DNA of 23,351 bases from Opitutaceae bacterium (GTDB lineage Bacteria > Verrucomicrobiota > Verrucomicrobiia > Opitutales > Opitutaceae). The notes beneath the pieces were generated by a model. That model was not told where the DNA came from. It saw only the letters and a program-made list of their open reading frames with translations, and ran no database searches. Positions 1-7,698 of the stretch are shown here, piece by piece (the stretch's first letter is position 1; every line of letters begins with the position of its first letter). The position numbers and the translations under genes were made by a program. The stretch covers positions 1 to 23,351 of the forward strand of contig JACKPU010000014.1 in the NCBI GenBank assembly GCA_024233285.1, written 5' to 3'.

Positions 1-1877
1 GCATCCACCTCGAACTTCGGATCGTGCGTGCGCCGGACATTGGCCACGGCGTCGGCGATGACGGTCAGCGTCTTGAGGCCGAGGAAATCCATTTTCAGCA
101 GGCCGAGCTTGTCCACCGCCTTCATGGAGAACTGCACGGTGACGTCGCCTTCCTGCAGCGTGAGCGGCACGAAATCCTCCAGCGGCTGGTCGGTGATGAT
201 GATGCCGGCGGCGTGTTTGCCGGTGTTGCGCACCATGCCTTCGAGCACGAGACCCTGATCGAGAATCTTTTTCGCGACCGGGTTGCGCTCGTATTCACTC
301 TTGAGCTCGGCGGAGCGCTCGATGGCGGACTTGAGCTCGATGTTGAGCTCGTCGGGGATCATCTTGGCCAGCCGGTCGGCCTCCGCAAACGGCAGATCGT
401 GCACGCGGGCGACGTCGCGCACGACCATCTTGGCGCCGAGCGTGCCGTAGGTGATGATGTTGGCCACGCAATCGCGGCCGTATTTGTCGCGCACGTAATC
501 AATCACCTCGCCGCGGCGACGCATGCAGAAGTCGATGTCGAAGTCGGGCGGCGAAACGCGTTCGGGATTGAGGAAGCGCTCGAACAGCAGGCCGAAGCGC
601 ATCGGATCCACGTTGGTGATGCCGAGCAGGTAGGCGACGAGACAGCCGGCGCCGGAACCGCGGCCGGGCCCGACGGGAATGCCGTGTTGTTTCGCCCACG
701 CGATGAAATCCCAGACGACGAGAAAGTAATCGATAAACCCCGTGACGTTGATGATCGCCTGCTCGTAACCGAGGCGGACGGCGAGTTCCTGGGGTTGGGT
801 GAGCCCGCTGTAATCCGGTGGCTGCGGTTTTTCGCCGGCAGGACGGTTGTTGAGTTTGTCGAGCCGCGCCGCGACGACGTCCTCCTTGGCCACGGCATCA
901 AAGTCGACGTTGTAGCGCTCCTTGAGACCTTCGACACAGAGTTTGTGCAGGTATTGGGCCGGGGTGAACTCGGACTTGATTTCAGGTGGCAGCGGATATT
1001 TCGGATAACGCTCGGAGCCCTTGGGGAAGGGGATCGCGAGATCGCACATCTCGGCGACAAGCTGGGTGTTGGTCAGCGAATCCGGCACCTCCTTGAAGAG
1101 TTTGGCCATCTCGTCGCGCGACTTCAGATAGAATTGCGTGCCGGTGAATTTGAAGCGCTCGGTTTCGGCGAGTTTGGCGCCGGTCTGAATGCAGAGCAGG
1201 GCGTCGTGGGGCCCGGCGTCGTCGGCCTTCACGTAGTGCACGTCGTTCGTGCAAATGACCTTGAGATTGAATTCCTCGGCCAATTTCAGGAGTCCGGGAA
1301 TGATTTTGCGCTGTTCGGGCAGGCCGTGGTCTTGGATTTCGACGAAATAATTTTCCCGCCCAAAAATCTCGACGAAACGCCCGCAGGCTTGGCGGGCCTC
1401 TTCCTCGCGGTCGTGCAACAAGTGCTGCGGCACGAGCGAGGCGAGACAGCCAGTGAACCCAATGAGGCCGCCGGCGAATTTGGCCAGCGTTTCGATGTCC
1501 GTGCGGGGCTTGTAGTAGAAGCCGCGCAAATGCGCATCTGAGACCAGTTTCAGGAGATTCTGGTAACCTTCGAGGTTCTTGGCCAGCAGGCCGAGGTGGA
1601 ACATCGATTTGCCCTCGTCCGAGCGGCCGTGCTTTTCAAGTCGCGACGTTTCAACGAGATAGAGTTCACAACCGATGAGTGGCTTGATGCCCTTGTCCTT
1701 GGCGGCGTTGTAGAACGCGATCGCGCCGTAGAGATTGCCGTGGTCGGTTAGAGCAAGGGCGGGCATCCCGAGCTCCACCGCGCGGTCCATCAGGCGATCA
1801 ATCCGACAGGCTCCGTCCAAGAGGCTGTAGTCCGTGTGGACGTGAAGATGGACGAAGTTTTTGTCGGGCTCGGGCAC
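1..1877 (-). CDS. dnaE: DNA polymerase III alpha subunit, N-terminal part (runs off left edge)
   Basis: This is the catalytic alpha subunit of the replicative DNA polymerase. About 625 residues are visible and the C-terminal part lies beyond base 1. The N-terminal PHP domain begins at once with HLHVHTDYSLLDG and continues with ALTDHGN. Further in are VGPGRGSGAG and the palm motif PDFDIDF, whose aspartates bind the catalytic magnesium (near 525-555 on the plus strand). Helix-rich DnaE sequence continues to the edge, including KMDFLGLKTL. The start is uncertain because no ATG precedes the PHP domain. GTG at 1877 gives MPEPDKNFVHLHVH and fits family length, but GTG at 1898 or 1907 and TTG at 1892 are in frame and none has a clear Shine-Dalgarno. 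It is divergent from rpsU, with about 160 bp between. The identification is secure; only the start is open. Confidence 0.95.
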   Translation of the reverse strand, partial: MPEPDKNFVHLHVHTDYSLLDGACRIDRLMDRAVELGMPALALTDHGNLYGAIAFYNAAKDKGIKPLIGCELYLVETSRLEKHGRSDEGKSMFHLGLLAKNLEGYQNLLKLVSDAHLRGFYYKPRTDIETLAKFAGGLIGFTGCLASLVPQHLLHDREEEARQACGRFVEIFGRENYFVEIQDHGLPEQRKIIPGLLKLAEEFNLKVICTNDVHYVKADDAGPHDALLCIQTGAKLAETERFKFTGTQFYLKSRDEMAKLFKEVPDSLTNTQLVAEMCDLAIPFPKGSERYPKYPLPPEIKSEFTPAQYLHKLCVEGLKERYNVDFDAVAKEDVVAARLDKLNNRPAGEKPQPPDYSGLTQPQELAVRLGYEQAIINVTGFIDYFLVVWDFIAWAKQHGIPVGPGRGSGAGCLVAYLLGITNVDPMRFGLLFERFLNPERVSPPDFDIDFCMRRRGEVIDYVRDKYGRDCVANIITYGTLGAKMVVRDVARVHDLPFAEADRLAKMIPDELNIELKSAIERSAELKSEYERNPVAKKILDQGLVLEGMVRNTGKHAAGIIITDQPLEDFVPLTLQEGDVTVQFSMKAVDKLGLLKMDFLGLKTLTVIADAVANVRRTHDPKFEVD

Positions 1878-1973
1878 GGGACTTTCAACCAATCTCACCG
1901 GGACCACTGCGCAAGGCCTAATCGGGCGGAAAACCCGCCAAAATCCCGAAAATTCAGAGGCGGAAAAAAGCCA

Positions 1974-2002
1974 TTGACGGAGCTCACTCGGGCTGGCTTG
2001 CT
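1974..2002 (+). promoter_or_regulatory. Possible sigma-70-type promoter for rpsU
   Basis: TTGACG at 1974-1979 is a near-consensus -35 box, preceded by an A-rich stretch. A spacing of 17 bases leads to CTTGCT at 1997-2002, which is a poor -10 match. The site lies 35 bases before the rpsU start. The -35 call is better supported than the -10. Confidence 0.4.
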
Positions 2003-2037
2003 TTTGGGCTTTTCCCTTTCAAATCAGCCAAGTTCAC

Positions 2038-2235
2038 ATGTCCATCGAAATCAAAATCCGCAAAAACGAGCCCATCGACCGTGCGATCCGTCGCATGAAA
2101 AAGAAGCTCGAGCGCGAGAACATCATCAAGGGTGTTCGCGCGAAGCGCTACTTTGAAAAGCCCTGCGAAAAGCGCCGCCGCAAAGAGAAGGTTCAGGCCT
2201 TCACGCAGATGCTGCGCCGCCGCTACGCCGAGTAA
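2038..2235 (+). CDS. rpsU: 30S ribosomal protein S21
   Basis: This 65-residue, very basic protein has the S21 hallmarks: an N-terminal beta strand (MSIEIKIRKNEPIDRAIRR), then a long helical arginine/lysine-rich tail with KRYFEKPCEKRRRKE and a final MLRRRYAE. S21 binds the small ribosomal subunit near the 3' end of 16S rRNA and helps in initiation. The ATG at 2038 gives the family's usual length. No good Shine-Dalgarno precedes it; the upstream stretch is pyrimidine-rich. It is a single-gene unit, with a promoter-like TTGACG upstream and a strong hairpin terminator 30 bases downstream. It is divergent from dnaE. Confidence 0.97.
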   Translation: MSIEIKIRKNEPIDRAIRRMKKKLERENIIKGVRAKRYFEKPCEKRRRKEKVQAFTQMLRRRYAE

Positions 2236-2264
2236 TCCGGCCGGCCCAAGCCGCCCATCCTTTC

Positions 2265-2293
2265 AACCGCATCCCGCCCGGATGCGGTTTTTT
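2265..2293 (+). terminator. Rho-independent terminator of rpsU
   Basis: A perfect 10-bp stem, AACCGCATCC (2265-2274) with GGATGCGGTT (2280-2289), closes a 5-base loop. The T-run ends at 2293. It lies 30 bases after the rpsU stop on the same strand. Confidence 0.88.
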
Positions 2294-2333
2294 CGTGCAA
2301 CCGACCGAGCAAATCGTTTCGTGATAAGGCGCT

Positions 2334-3275
2334 TTGGCTAAACCACTTTTCTCACTCTCCACCTGCTGGTGCTCGCACCGGCACAGCGACGGATACGCGA
2401 TGCTGACCGAGATGGCGGAACTCGGGTTCACGCACGCGGAGTTGAGTCATGGCATCCGGATCACGTTGGTGCCCGGCATCATGAAGGCCGTGGAGGAAGG
2501 CGTGATGCAGATCGGCACCACCCACAATTTCTGTCCGTTGCCGCCGGGCGTGAACCAAGCGGCGCCCAACCTGTTCGAGCCCTCGGCGGGAGATCGCAAG
2601 GAGCACGAGCAATGGCTGCGCTACACCAAGCGTTCGATCGACTTTGCCGCCCAGCTCAAGGCCAAGCTCATGGTCTGCCACCTTGGCAGCGTGGAATTCT
2701 TTTGGTTCAGCCCGGGCGACAAAATCGCCCGCTACGAAAAGGCGCATCCGGATGCCGATTTGCGCGAGGACAAGACGTATCAAGTGCTCCTGACCAAGTG
2801 CCTGGCCAAAATGCGCAAACGCATGGGCCCGTTCTGGACGCGCACGCAGCAAAGCGTGAACGAGATTTTTGAGTATGCCGCGAACAAGGGGGTAAAGCTT
2901 GGGTTTGAGAATCGCGAGAAGTTCACCGAGCTGCCGCTGGACGACGATTACGAGTCATTTATCGCCGGATTCCCGTCCGGTTCTCCCGGTGGTTACTGGC
3001 ACGACACCGGTCACGCCGATATCAAGGAGAAGATGGGCCTGCTCGATCATCGCAAACATCTCGAACGCATGGCCCCGCACACGCTGGGTTTCCACCTGCA
3101 CGACGTCGATACGTCGGGCAAGGATCACCAACCCATCGGGGACGGACACATCGATTTCAACATGGTCAGCGAATTCTGGCGGCCCGAGCACCTGCTCGTC
3201 TTGGAGCTCAGCCCGCGGGTGGATCCGGACGGGGTGCGCCGGTCCAAGGAGCGCATCGAAGCGCTGATCGGTTAA
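2334..3275 (+). CDS. TIM-barrel sugar phosphate isomerase/epimerase-like protein
   Basis: This 313-residue soluble protein fits the xylose-isomerase-like TIM barrel (AP endonuclease 2 family). Candidate metal ligands fall at the ends of barrel strands: E192 in GFENRE, D224/H227 in HDTGHA, H254/H256 in FHLHD, and E291 in LELSP. Other strand-like segments are MVCHLGSVEF (113-122) and IGTTHNFCP (60-68). There is no signal peptide, so it should be cytoplasmic. The substrate cannot be told; family members act on inositols, keto-sugars or sugar phosphates, and endonuclease IV shares the fold. The start is TTG at 2334 with a weak AAGG at 2326-2329, giving MAKPLFSLSTCW. It stands alone, tail to tail with mutY. 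A DNA-repair role cannot be excluded from the fold alone but is less likely. Confidence 0.7.
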   Translation: MAKPLFSLSTCWCSHRHSDGYAMLTEMAELGFTHAELSHGIRITLVPGIMKAVEEGVMQIGTTHNFCPLPPGVNQAAPNLFEPSAGDRKEHEQWLRYTKRSIDFAAQLKAKLMVCHLGSVEFFWFSPGDKIARYEKAHPDADLREDKTYQVLLTKCLAKMRKRMGPFWTRTQQSVNEIFEYAANKGVKLGFENREKFTELPLDDDYESFIAGFPSGSPGGYWHDTGHADIKEKMGLLDHRKHLERMAPHTLGFHLHDVDTSGKDHQPIGDGHIDFNMVSEFWRPEHLLVLELSPRVDPDGVRRSKERIEALIG

Positions 3276-4315
3276 GCGAGTGCCGCCAATAGTTCTCGCA
3301 CCCAGCGCCGGTGCGGTCCGGATAGCGTGATCGAGTCCAGGTCTTTGACCGGCACCCAGACGTGATCGGCGGGCAAGGTTTTCGGCGGCGACACGACGTG
3401 AATCTGCTCGGTGATTTGATAACGGGTGATGCCGCGTTTTTTCGTCGCGAGCAGCGTATCGGTTTTCAATTTTCCAGCCGCGATTCCGAGTTGTTCAGCC
3501 GAGGGCAATTCATGCTGGTTCGCGAGTCGCCGCGATTGTTGAGGGATACGATGCAGCAGCAGTTTTCCCCGATGCAGACACCAGCCGCGCACGATGGTGA
3601 GTTTCTCCATCTGTTTCGCAGCCAGGCGCGGATACGATTCGGGATCGCCCGCCCGGCAGCCGGCGCAAAATTCGCGCACCGGGCACACGGTGCAGAGCGG
3701 ATTGCGGCGCAGGCACACGGTTGCGCCGAGTTCCATCATGGCCTGGTTGTGATCACCGGGCTCCGCCGGATTAAGCAGGGCGTCGGCCAGTGGCGTGAAC
3801 GCCTTGACGGCGCTCGTGCCGTCCTTGTGCGGCGTGTCATCGGCGGTCAACCGGGCGAGGATACGCACGACGTTGCCATCGACGACGGCGGCGGGCGCAT
3901 GAAACGTGATGCTCGTGATCGCCGCAGCGGTGTAGGGACCGATGCCCGGGAGTTCCCGCCAAACCGCGGGGGTGCGCGGCATGGCCGGCATCCCGACCAA
4001 GGCCTTGGCGAGTTTGTGCAGATTGCGCGCGCGGGTGTAGTAACCCAGGCCTTCCCATAATTTCAGCACCTGCGCTTCCGGGGCGCGGGCCAAAGCTGCG
4101 AAATCCGGCAGCGCCGCCAACCAACGTGCGAAGTAGGGCAGCACGGTTTTGACCTGCGTTTGTTGCAGCATGAACTCGCTGACGACCGTCTTGTAGAGTG
4201 ACGGATTGTCGCGCCACGGCAGCGACCGCGCGTGCCGCCGATACCACGCCAGCAGGGCGTCCTGAAAGCCGGACGGGTTCGAGGTTAATTGCTGGGTTTG
4301 GGCCACATAGGGCAC
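3272..4315 (-). CDS. mutY: A/G-specific adenine DNA glycosylase MutY
   Basis: MutY removes adenine mispaired with 8-oxoguanine or guanine in base-excision repair. The 347-residue protein has E47 in SEFMLQQTQV, the helix-hairpin-helix LPGIGPYTAAAI (122-133), and catalytic D146 in VVDGNVVRI. The 4Fe-4S ligands C201, C208, C211 and C217 show the Cx6Cx2Cx5C spacing. A C-terminal NUDIX-like domain (about 235-347) for 8-oxoG recognition follows. Length is normal for the family. The start is GTG at 4315; a second GTG three codons on would also work. Its stop shares the TTAA at 3272-3275 with the stop of the facing isomerase gene. It is divergent from rnhC across a short region. Confidence 0.95.
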   Translation of the reverse strand: MPYVAQTQQLTSNPSGFQDALLAWYRRHARSLPWRDNPSLYKTVVSEFMLQQTQVKTVLPYFARWLAALPDFAALARAPEAQVLKLWEGLGYYTRARNLHKLAKALVGMPAMPRTPAVWRELPGIGPYTAAAITSITFHAPAAVVDGNVVRILARLTADDTPHKDGTSAVKAFTPLADALLNPAEPGDHNQAMMELGATVCLRRNPLCTVCPVREFCAGCRAGDPESYPRLAAKQMEKLTIVRGWCLHRGKLLLHRIPQQSRRLANQHELPSAEQLGIAAGKLKTDTLLATKKRGITRYQITEQIHVVSPPKTLPADHVWVPVKDLDSITLSGPHRRWVRELLAALA

Positions 4316-4350
4316 ACAAGGCCCAAATCCGCGGCCTGGGAAGCCGTCAT

Positions 4351-4385
4351 TTTCGCTTTGTGCTTTTTGCGCTTTTGGTGGCTAG
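4351..4385. repeat. Short-period T/G-C-rich element between mutY and rnhC
   Basis: Three loosely repeated units containing CGCTTTGTG, CTTTTTG and CGCTTTTGGTGG recur about every ten bases just before the rnhC start. They do not look like promoter boxes. The pattern resembles dispersed intergenic sequences that I recall from related genomes, but only one copy is visible here, so the repeat status is inferred. Confidence 0.3.
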
Positions 4386-4392
4386 TCGTCGC

Positions 4393-5403
4393 ATGGCGAA
4401 ACGTGCTGCCGCCGGCGAGGATCCGGCGCCCAAGAAAATCAACTCTTACACCATCAAATTGGATGAGGCGCAGCTGCAAAAGCTGCGCGCCCATTGCGAG
4501 GCCCGCGGTTGGGCGCCGATGACGGTGGCCTACACGCATTTCGCGTTCAAAGCCGAGGCCGCCAAGGTCAACATCTCCGCCTACACAAGCGGCAAAGTGG
4601 TCATCGCGGGCAAGGGCACGGAGGAATTTGTCCAGAACACGCTCGAACCGGAGATCACCGGCACCCCCAAGCTCGGTTACGACGAGGTGTTGCATCCGGA
4701 CTGGTTTGAAACGCACGCGGGTCTCGACGAAAGCGGCAAGGGTGACTTTTTCGGCCCGGTGGTGGCGGCGACGGTCATTGCGGACAAGGCCGCCATCGAC
4801 GCCTGGCGCGAGGCCGGCGCGCAGGACTCCAAAAAGATGGCCGAGAGCAAGATCATTGAACTCGACCGGCTGATCCGGAACACCAAGGGCGCAGTCGTTA
4901 AGACCTGTTTGTGCAGTATGCCCAAATACAACGAATTGATGGCCCGCCCGCGGGCCAATCTCAACGGCCTGCTCGCCTGGCAGCATGCGACCGCGCTGAT
5001 GCAAGCGCTGGCTGAAAAGCCGGTCGCGTGGGGCCTGCTCGACCAGTTCAGCGAACAGCCGCTGGTGCAGCGCGAATTGAAGCGCAAGGGCGTGGCGAAC
5101 TTCGAACTGCGCATGCGCACCAAGGCGGAAGAGGATCCGGTCGTCGCGGCGGCGTCCGTCGTGGCGCGCGCCGAATACGTGCGGCAGATGCACACGCTGT
5201 CGAAACAGTTTGGCGACAAACTGCAGAAAGGCGCGGGCCCGCTGGTCAAGGAGCAGGCCAACCAGATCATCGCCAAATTCGGCGCCCGGGCGCTCGGCAA
5301 TTTCGCGAAGCTGCATTTCCGCACCGCCTACGAGGTCGTTTCGGCGGCCGGCAAACTCGACGAGTTGCCCCTGAAACCGCCGCCGCCCAAACTGGAATGG
5401 TGA
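4393..5403 (+). CDS. rnhC: Ribonuclease HIII
   Basis: RNase HIII cleaves the RNA strand of RNA-DNA hybrids such as R-loops and Okazaki primers. The 336-residue protein has an N-terminal TBP-like substrate-binding domain (DUF3378 type, about 16-95) that separates HIII from HII. The catalytic domain has D112/E113 in GLDESGKGDFFGPVV, D217 in LLDQFSEQ, and probably D248 in EEDPVVAAASVVARAEY. The reading frame is open back to 4198, but that stretch overlaps mutY antisense and is junk-like. ATG at 4393 (MAKRAAAGEDP) gives family length. A GGTGG at 4377-4381 is a poor, distant ribosome site. The paralogue rnhB lies 211 bp downstream. RNase HII is ruled out as the identity by the N-terminal domain and the GKGDFFGP signature. 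Confidence 0.94.
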   Translation: MAKRAAAGEDPAPKKINSYTIKLDEAQLQKLRAHCEARGWAPMTVAYTHFAFKAEAAKVNISAYTSGKVVIAGKGTEEFVQNTLEPEITGTPKLGYDEVLHPDWFETHAGLDESGKGDFFGPVVAATVIADKAAIDAWREAGAQDSKKMAESKIIELDRLIRNTKGAVVKTCLCSMPKYNELMARPRANLNGLLAWQHATALMQALAEKPVAWGLLDQFSEQPLVQRELKRKGVANFELRMRTKAEEDPVVAAASVVARAEYVRQMHTLSKQFGDKLQKGAGPLVKEQANQIIAKFGARALGNFAKLHFRTAYEVVSAAGKLDELPLKPPPPKLEW

Positions 5404-5417
5404 TGCGCTGATTGGTG

Positions 5418-5450
5418 AACCACGAATGGACACGAACAGACACGAATGGT
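5418..5450 (+). repeat. Three tandem 10-bp CACGAAYRGW units
   Basis: CACGAATGGA, CACGAACAGA and CACGAATGGT follow each other without gaps (5421-5450), preceded by AAC. The 10-base period matches one DNA turn. No ORF of note crosses it. The same A/C/G vocabulary returns in the inverted arms at 5464-5552. Confidence 0.65.
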
Positions 5451-5463
5451 CTCAAACCTTGCT

Positions 5464-5552
5464 AACCACAGATGAACTCAGATTCACACGGATCTAATCC
5501 GACGTTGGGAATGTGTGCCTCTGTATCCGTGTCCATCCGTGTTCATCTGTGG
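5464..5552. repeat. Imperfect inverted repeat, arms about 28 bp, 31-bp loop
   Basis: The left arm (5466-5493, beginning CCACAGATGAAC) and the reverse complement of the right arm (5525-5552, beginning CCACAGATGAAC) agree at 24 of 28 positions. Both arms end in CACGGAT. The arms are built from the same degenerate ~10-bp units as the direct repeat just upstream. The element fills the rnhC-rnhB gap and lacks the T-run of a simple terminator. Confidence 0.7.
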
Positions 5553-5614
5553 GCAAATTGCATGCGTCTTGGTGCGAATGCGGTCTCGGTTGAAAAAGTC
5601 CTTCTGTCCGCCTG

Positions 5615-6406
5615 ATGGCCAAGCGACGCCAACTTCGCGCTTTCGACCTGAAGCAGATTGACGGCTACGAAAGCCTCATCGGCGTGGATGAGGCCGGCCG
5701 CGGGGCGCTGGCCGGGCCGGTGGTGGCCGCGGCGGTGCTGGTGAACCGGGAGTTTTTGGAAAGCCGCTGGGCGCTCAACAACGCCGGCCGCATCAATGAT
5801 TCCAAACAGCTCACGCCGACCGAACGCGAGGCGCTCTGGTTCGACTTTGAAACGCTGGTCGCCCAGGGGCAGATCCACGCCAATTTCGGCATCGGCGACG
5901 TGGATGACATCGCCCAGGTCAATATCTTGGGGGCGACCAAACTTGCGATGCGGCGCGCGATCGAAGGCATCTACCCGCCGGCGGCGTTCGAGCAAAAGAC
6001 CGAGCCCGATTTGTTTTCGAGTCCGGAGGAAATCGTGGAATTTCAGCCCACGGTCTCGGCGAAAATCATCGTCGATGGGCTGGCCTTGCGCGGCTTCCCT
6101 TATCCGCACACCGGCGTGGTGAAAGGCGACGCGCGCTCGCTGTGCATCGCGATGGCGTCGATCATCGCCAAGGTTACGCGGGACCGGATGCTGACGGCGT
6201 TGGAAAGCGAGTTTCCCGGCTACGGCTTCGCCCAGCACAAAGGCTACGGCACCGAGGAACACCGCGACGCGCTGCTCCGGCTCGGCCGCACCCCGCATCA
6301 CCGCGAGGTGTTTCTGCGCAAACTCTTCGCGCAGCGGGTCGATCCGGATCAGGTCGATTTTTGGGCCGAGGCCCAGGCGGAGGAGAATGCAACTTGGGAA
6401 CCTTGA
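5615..6406 (+). CDS. rnhB: Ribonuclease HII
   Basis: RNase HII nicks at ribonucleotides embedded in DNA and starts ribonucleotide excision repair. The 263-residue protein has D25/E26 in GVDEAGRGALAGPVVAAAV, D154 in IIVDGLALRG, D172 in KGDARS, then SIIAKVTRDR and GYGFAQHKGYGTEEH. These match the DEDD active site. The spacing from D25 to D154 is about 37 residues longer than in the E. coli enzyme. The extra length lies mainly near 46-60 and in a charged stretch near 119-147 containing EQKTEPDLFSSPEE. The start is ATG at 5615 (MAKRRQLRAF); no strong ribosome site is visible. It follows rnhC on the same strand across a repeat-filled gap and precedes a histidine kinase by 48 bases. Confidence 0.96.
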   Translation: MAKRRQLRAFDLKQIDGYESLIGVDEAGRGALAGPVVAAAVLVNREFLESRWALNNAGRINDSKQLTPTEREALWFDFETLVAQGQIHANFGIGDVDDIAQVNILGATKLAMRRAIEGIYPPAAFEQKTEPDLFSSPEEIVEFQPTVSAKIIVDGLALRGFPYPHTGVVKGDARSLCIAMASIIAKVTRDRMLTALESEFPGYGFAQHKGYGTEEHRDALLRLGRTPHHREVFLRKLFAQRVDPDQVDFWAEAQAEENATWEP

Positions 6407-6454
6407 ATCGCGGCGGCGTTGACCGCCTGCCGGACCTTGTGCACAAACGCAGCG

Positions 6455-7624
6455 ATGCCTCCGAAAAAGCACTCTTCGCTCGACCGTGTGCTGGGCCGTC
6501 TTGATTCCCTCGACGCGGTCAATCTGACGAACTTGGTGCAGCGACTCGCGCGCGAACGCGGCCTGTTTGAGGACATTTTCAACACCCTGCAGGAAGGCGT
6601 CCTGGTCATCACCCTCGACGGCGAGATTGAATACGCCAATCTCGCGGCACACCGGCTGATCGGGTTGGGGGACGACGAATTGGTTGGTCAGACCCTCTGG
6701 CGGCTCGTGCCCGGCCTGCGTTCCTCGCTCGGCATCGCGCTGGACGAGGATGCCGCCATGCCGGTCGTCACCCGCGAGTTCGAACTGACTTATCCCGAGC
6801 CGCGCACGGTGCAGCTCTACATGGTGCCGTTCGGGGAACAACACGCCGGTGGCCGCCGGTTCGCGGTCATTCTTTCGGACATCACCCGCACCAAGCAGAG
6901 CACGGAGGAGCGCATTGAAAACGAGCGCACCTCGTCGATTCTTCTCCTCGCCGCTGGCGTGGCGCACGAGCTGGGCAATCCGCTCAACTCCCTCACGATC
7001 CACCTGCAGCTCATCAATCGAAAGTTGAAGAAGCTGAAGGCCTCCAAGGAGATCGATGCGGTGGCGGAATCGATCCGCATCTGTGAAGGCGAGGTCAAGC
7101 GCCTCGACGGCATCATCACCAACTTCCTCGAGGCGATCCGCCCGCAGCCCCCGGATCTGCGCGAAACGAATCTCTCGGAAGTGCTGGCCGAGGTTCTCTC
7201 GTTTCAACAGCGCGAACTGGCCGACCGTGACATTCGCGTCGAAGCCGAGACGCGCGATGACCTCCCGATCGTGATGGCCGATCGCAATCAGTTGAAACAG
7301 ATCTTTTTCAATATCGTCAAAAATGCGGTCGAGGCGATGCAGCCGGGCGGGCGCCTGCGCATCAAGGCACGCACCGACGACGATATGGTGTATCTCGCGT
7401 TTGCGGACAGCGGCGCCGGCATCAAGCAGGAGGATCTGACGCGGCTGTTTCAGCCCTATCACACCACGAAAACCGGCGGCCATGGTCTCGGGTTGATGGT
7501 GGTGCAGCGCATCATGCGCGAACACGGCGGCCAGATCGGCATCGAGAGCAAGGAAGGCTTGGGCACGGTGGTGACCTTGCAGTTTCCGCGCAAGGACCGG
7601 CGCGTCCGCATGCTGCGCAGCTAA
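6455..7624 (+). CDS. PAS-domain sensor histidine kinase, NtrB-like
   Basis: This 389-residue soluble kinase autophosphorylates on H171 in the H-box VAHELGNPLNSL and should pass phosphate to a response regulator. A PAS domain spans about 38-145 (IFNTLQEGVLVITLDGEIEYAN through VILSDITRTK). HisKA follows at about 160-225. HATPase_c has an N-box FFNIVKNAVEAM (284-295), G1 FADSGAGI (316-323), an F-box LFQPYHTT and G2 GGHGLGLMVV. No membrane segments or signal peptide are visible, so it senses a cytoplasmic cue or a partner. ATG at 6455 was chosen; TTG at 6419 would add 12 unremarkable residues. No receiver gene adjoins it, so it is an orphan. The nearest regulator is the NtrC-type gene at 15603. 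NtrB itself is not claimed: no glnA or ntrC is next to it. Confidence 0.9.
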   Translation: MPPKKHSSLDRVLGRLDSLDAVNLTNLVQRLARERGLFEDIFNTLQEGVLVITLDGEIEYANLAAHRLIGLGDDELVGQTLWRLVPGLRSSLGIALDEDAAMPVVTREFELTYPEPRTVQLYMVPFGEQHAGGRRFAVILSDITRTKQSTEERIENERTSSILLLAAGVAHELGNPLNSLTIHLQLINRKLKKLKASKEIDAVAESIRICEGEVKRLDGIITNFLEAIRPQPPDLRETNLSEVLAEVLSFQQRELADRDIRVEAETRDDLPIVMADRNQLKQIFFNIVKNAVEAMQPGGRLRIKARTDDDMVYLAFADSGAGIKQEDLTRLFQPYHTTKTGGHGLGLMVVQRIMREHGGQIGIESKEGLGTVVTLQFPRKDRRVRMLRS

Positions 7625-7698
7625 GAACAATCATCGCATTCTCGCTTGTCTTCCGCCGCGCCGTGGCGGTGTGCTGCCGGCCGCTTTCTCAATCACCC

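Noticed and set aside
24..1541. A 505-codon open frame on the plus strand at the left edge
   Set aside because: It is the antisense shadow of dnaE; the minus strand holds PHP and polymerase motifs in an unbroken frame.
4198..4392. An N-terminal extension of RNase HIII
   Set aside because: It overlaps mutY on the other strand and has no RNase HIII character; ATG 4393 gives normal length.
5543..7630. A 695-codon open frame on the minus strand across the rnhB and kinase region
   Set aside because: It covers two recognisable plus-strand genes in full and has low-complexity composition typical of GC-rich antisense frames.
7653..7669. CCGCC/GGCGG hairpin between the kinase and GH2 genes
   Set aside because: A 5-bp GC stem without a T-run is expected by chance in this base composition.
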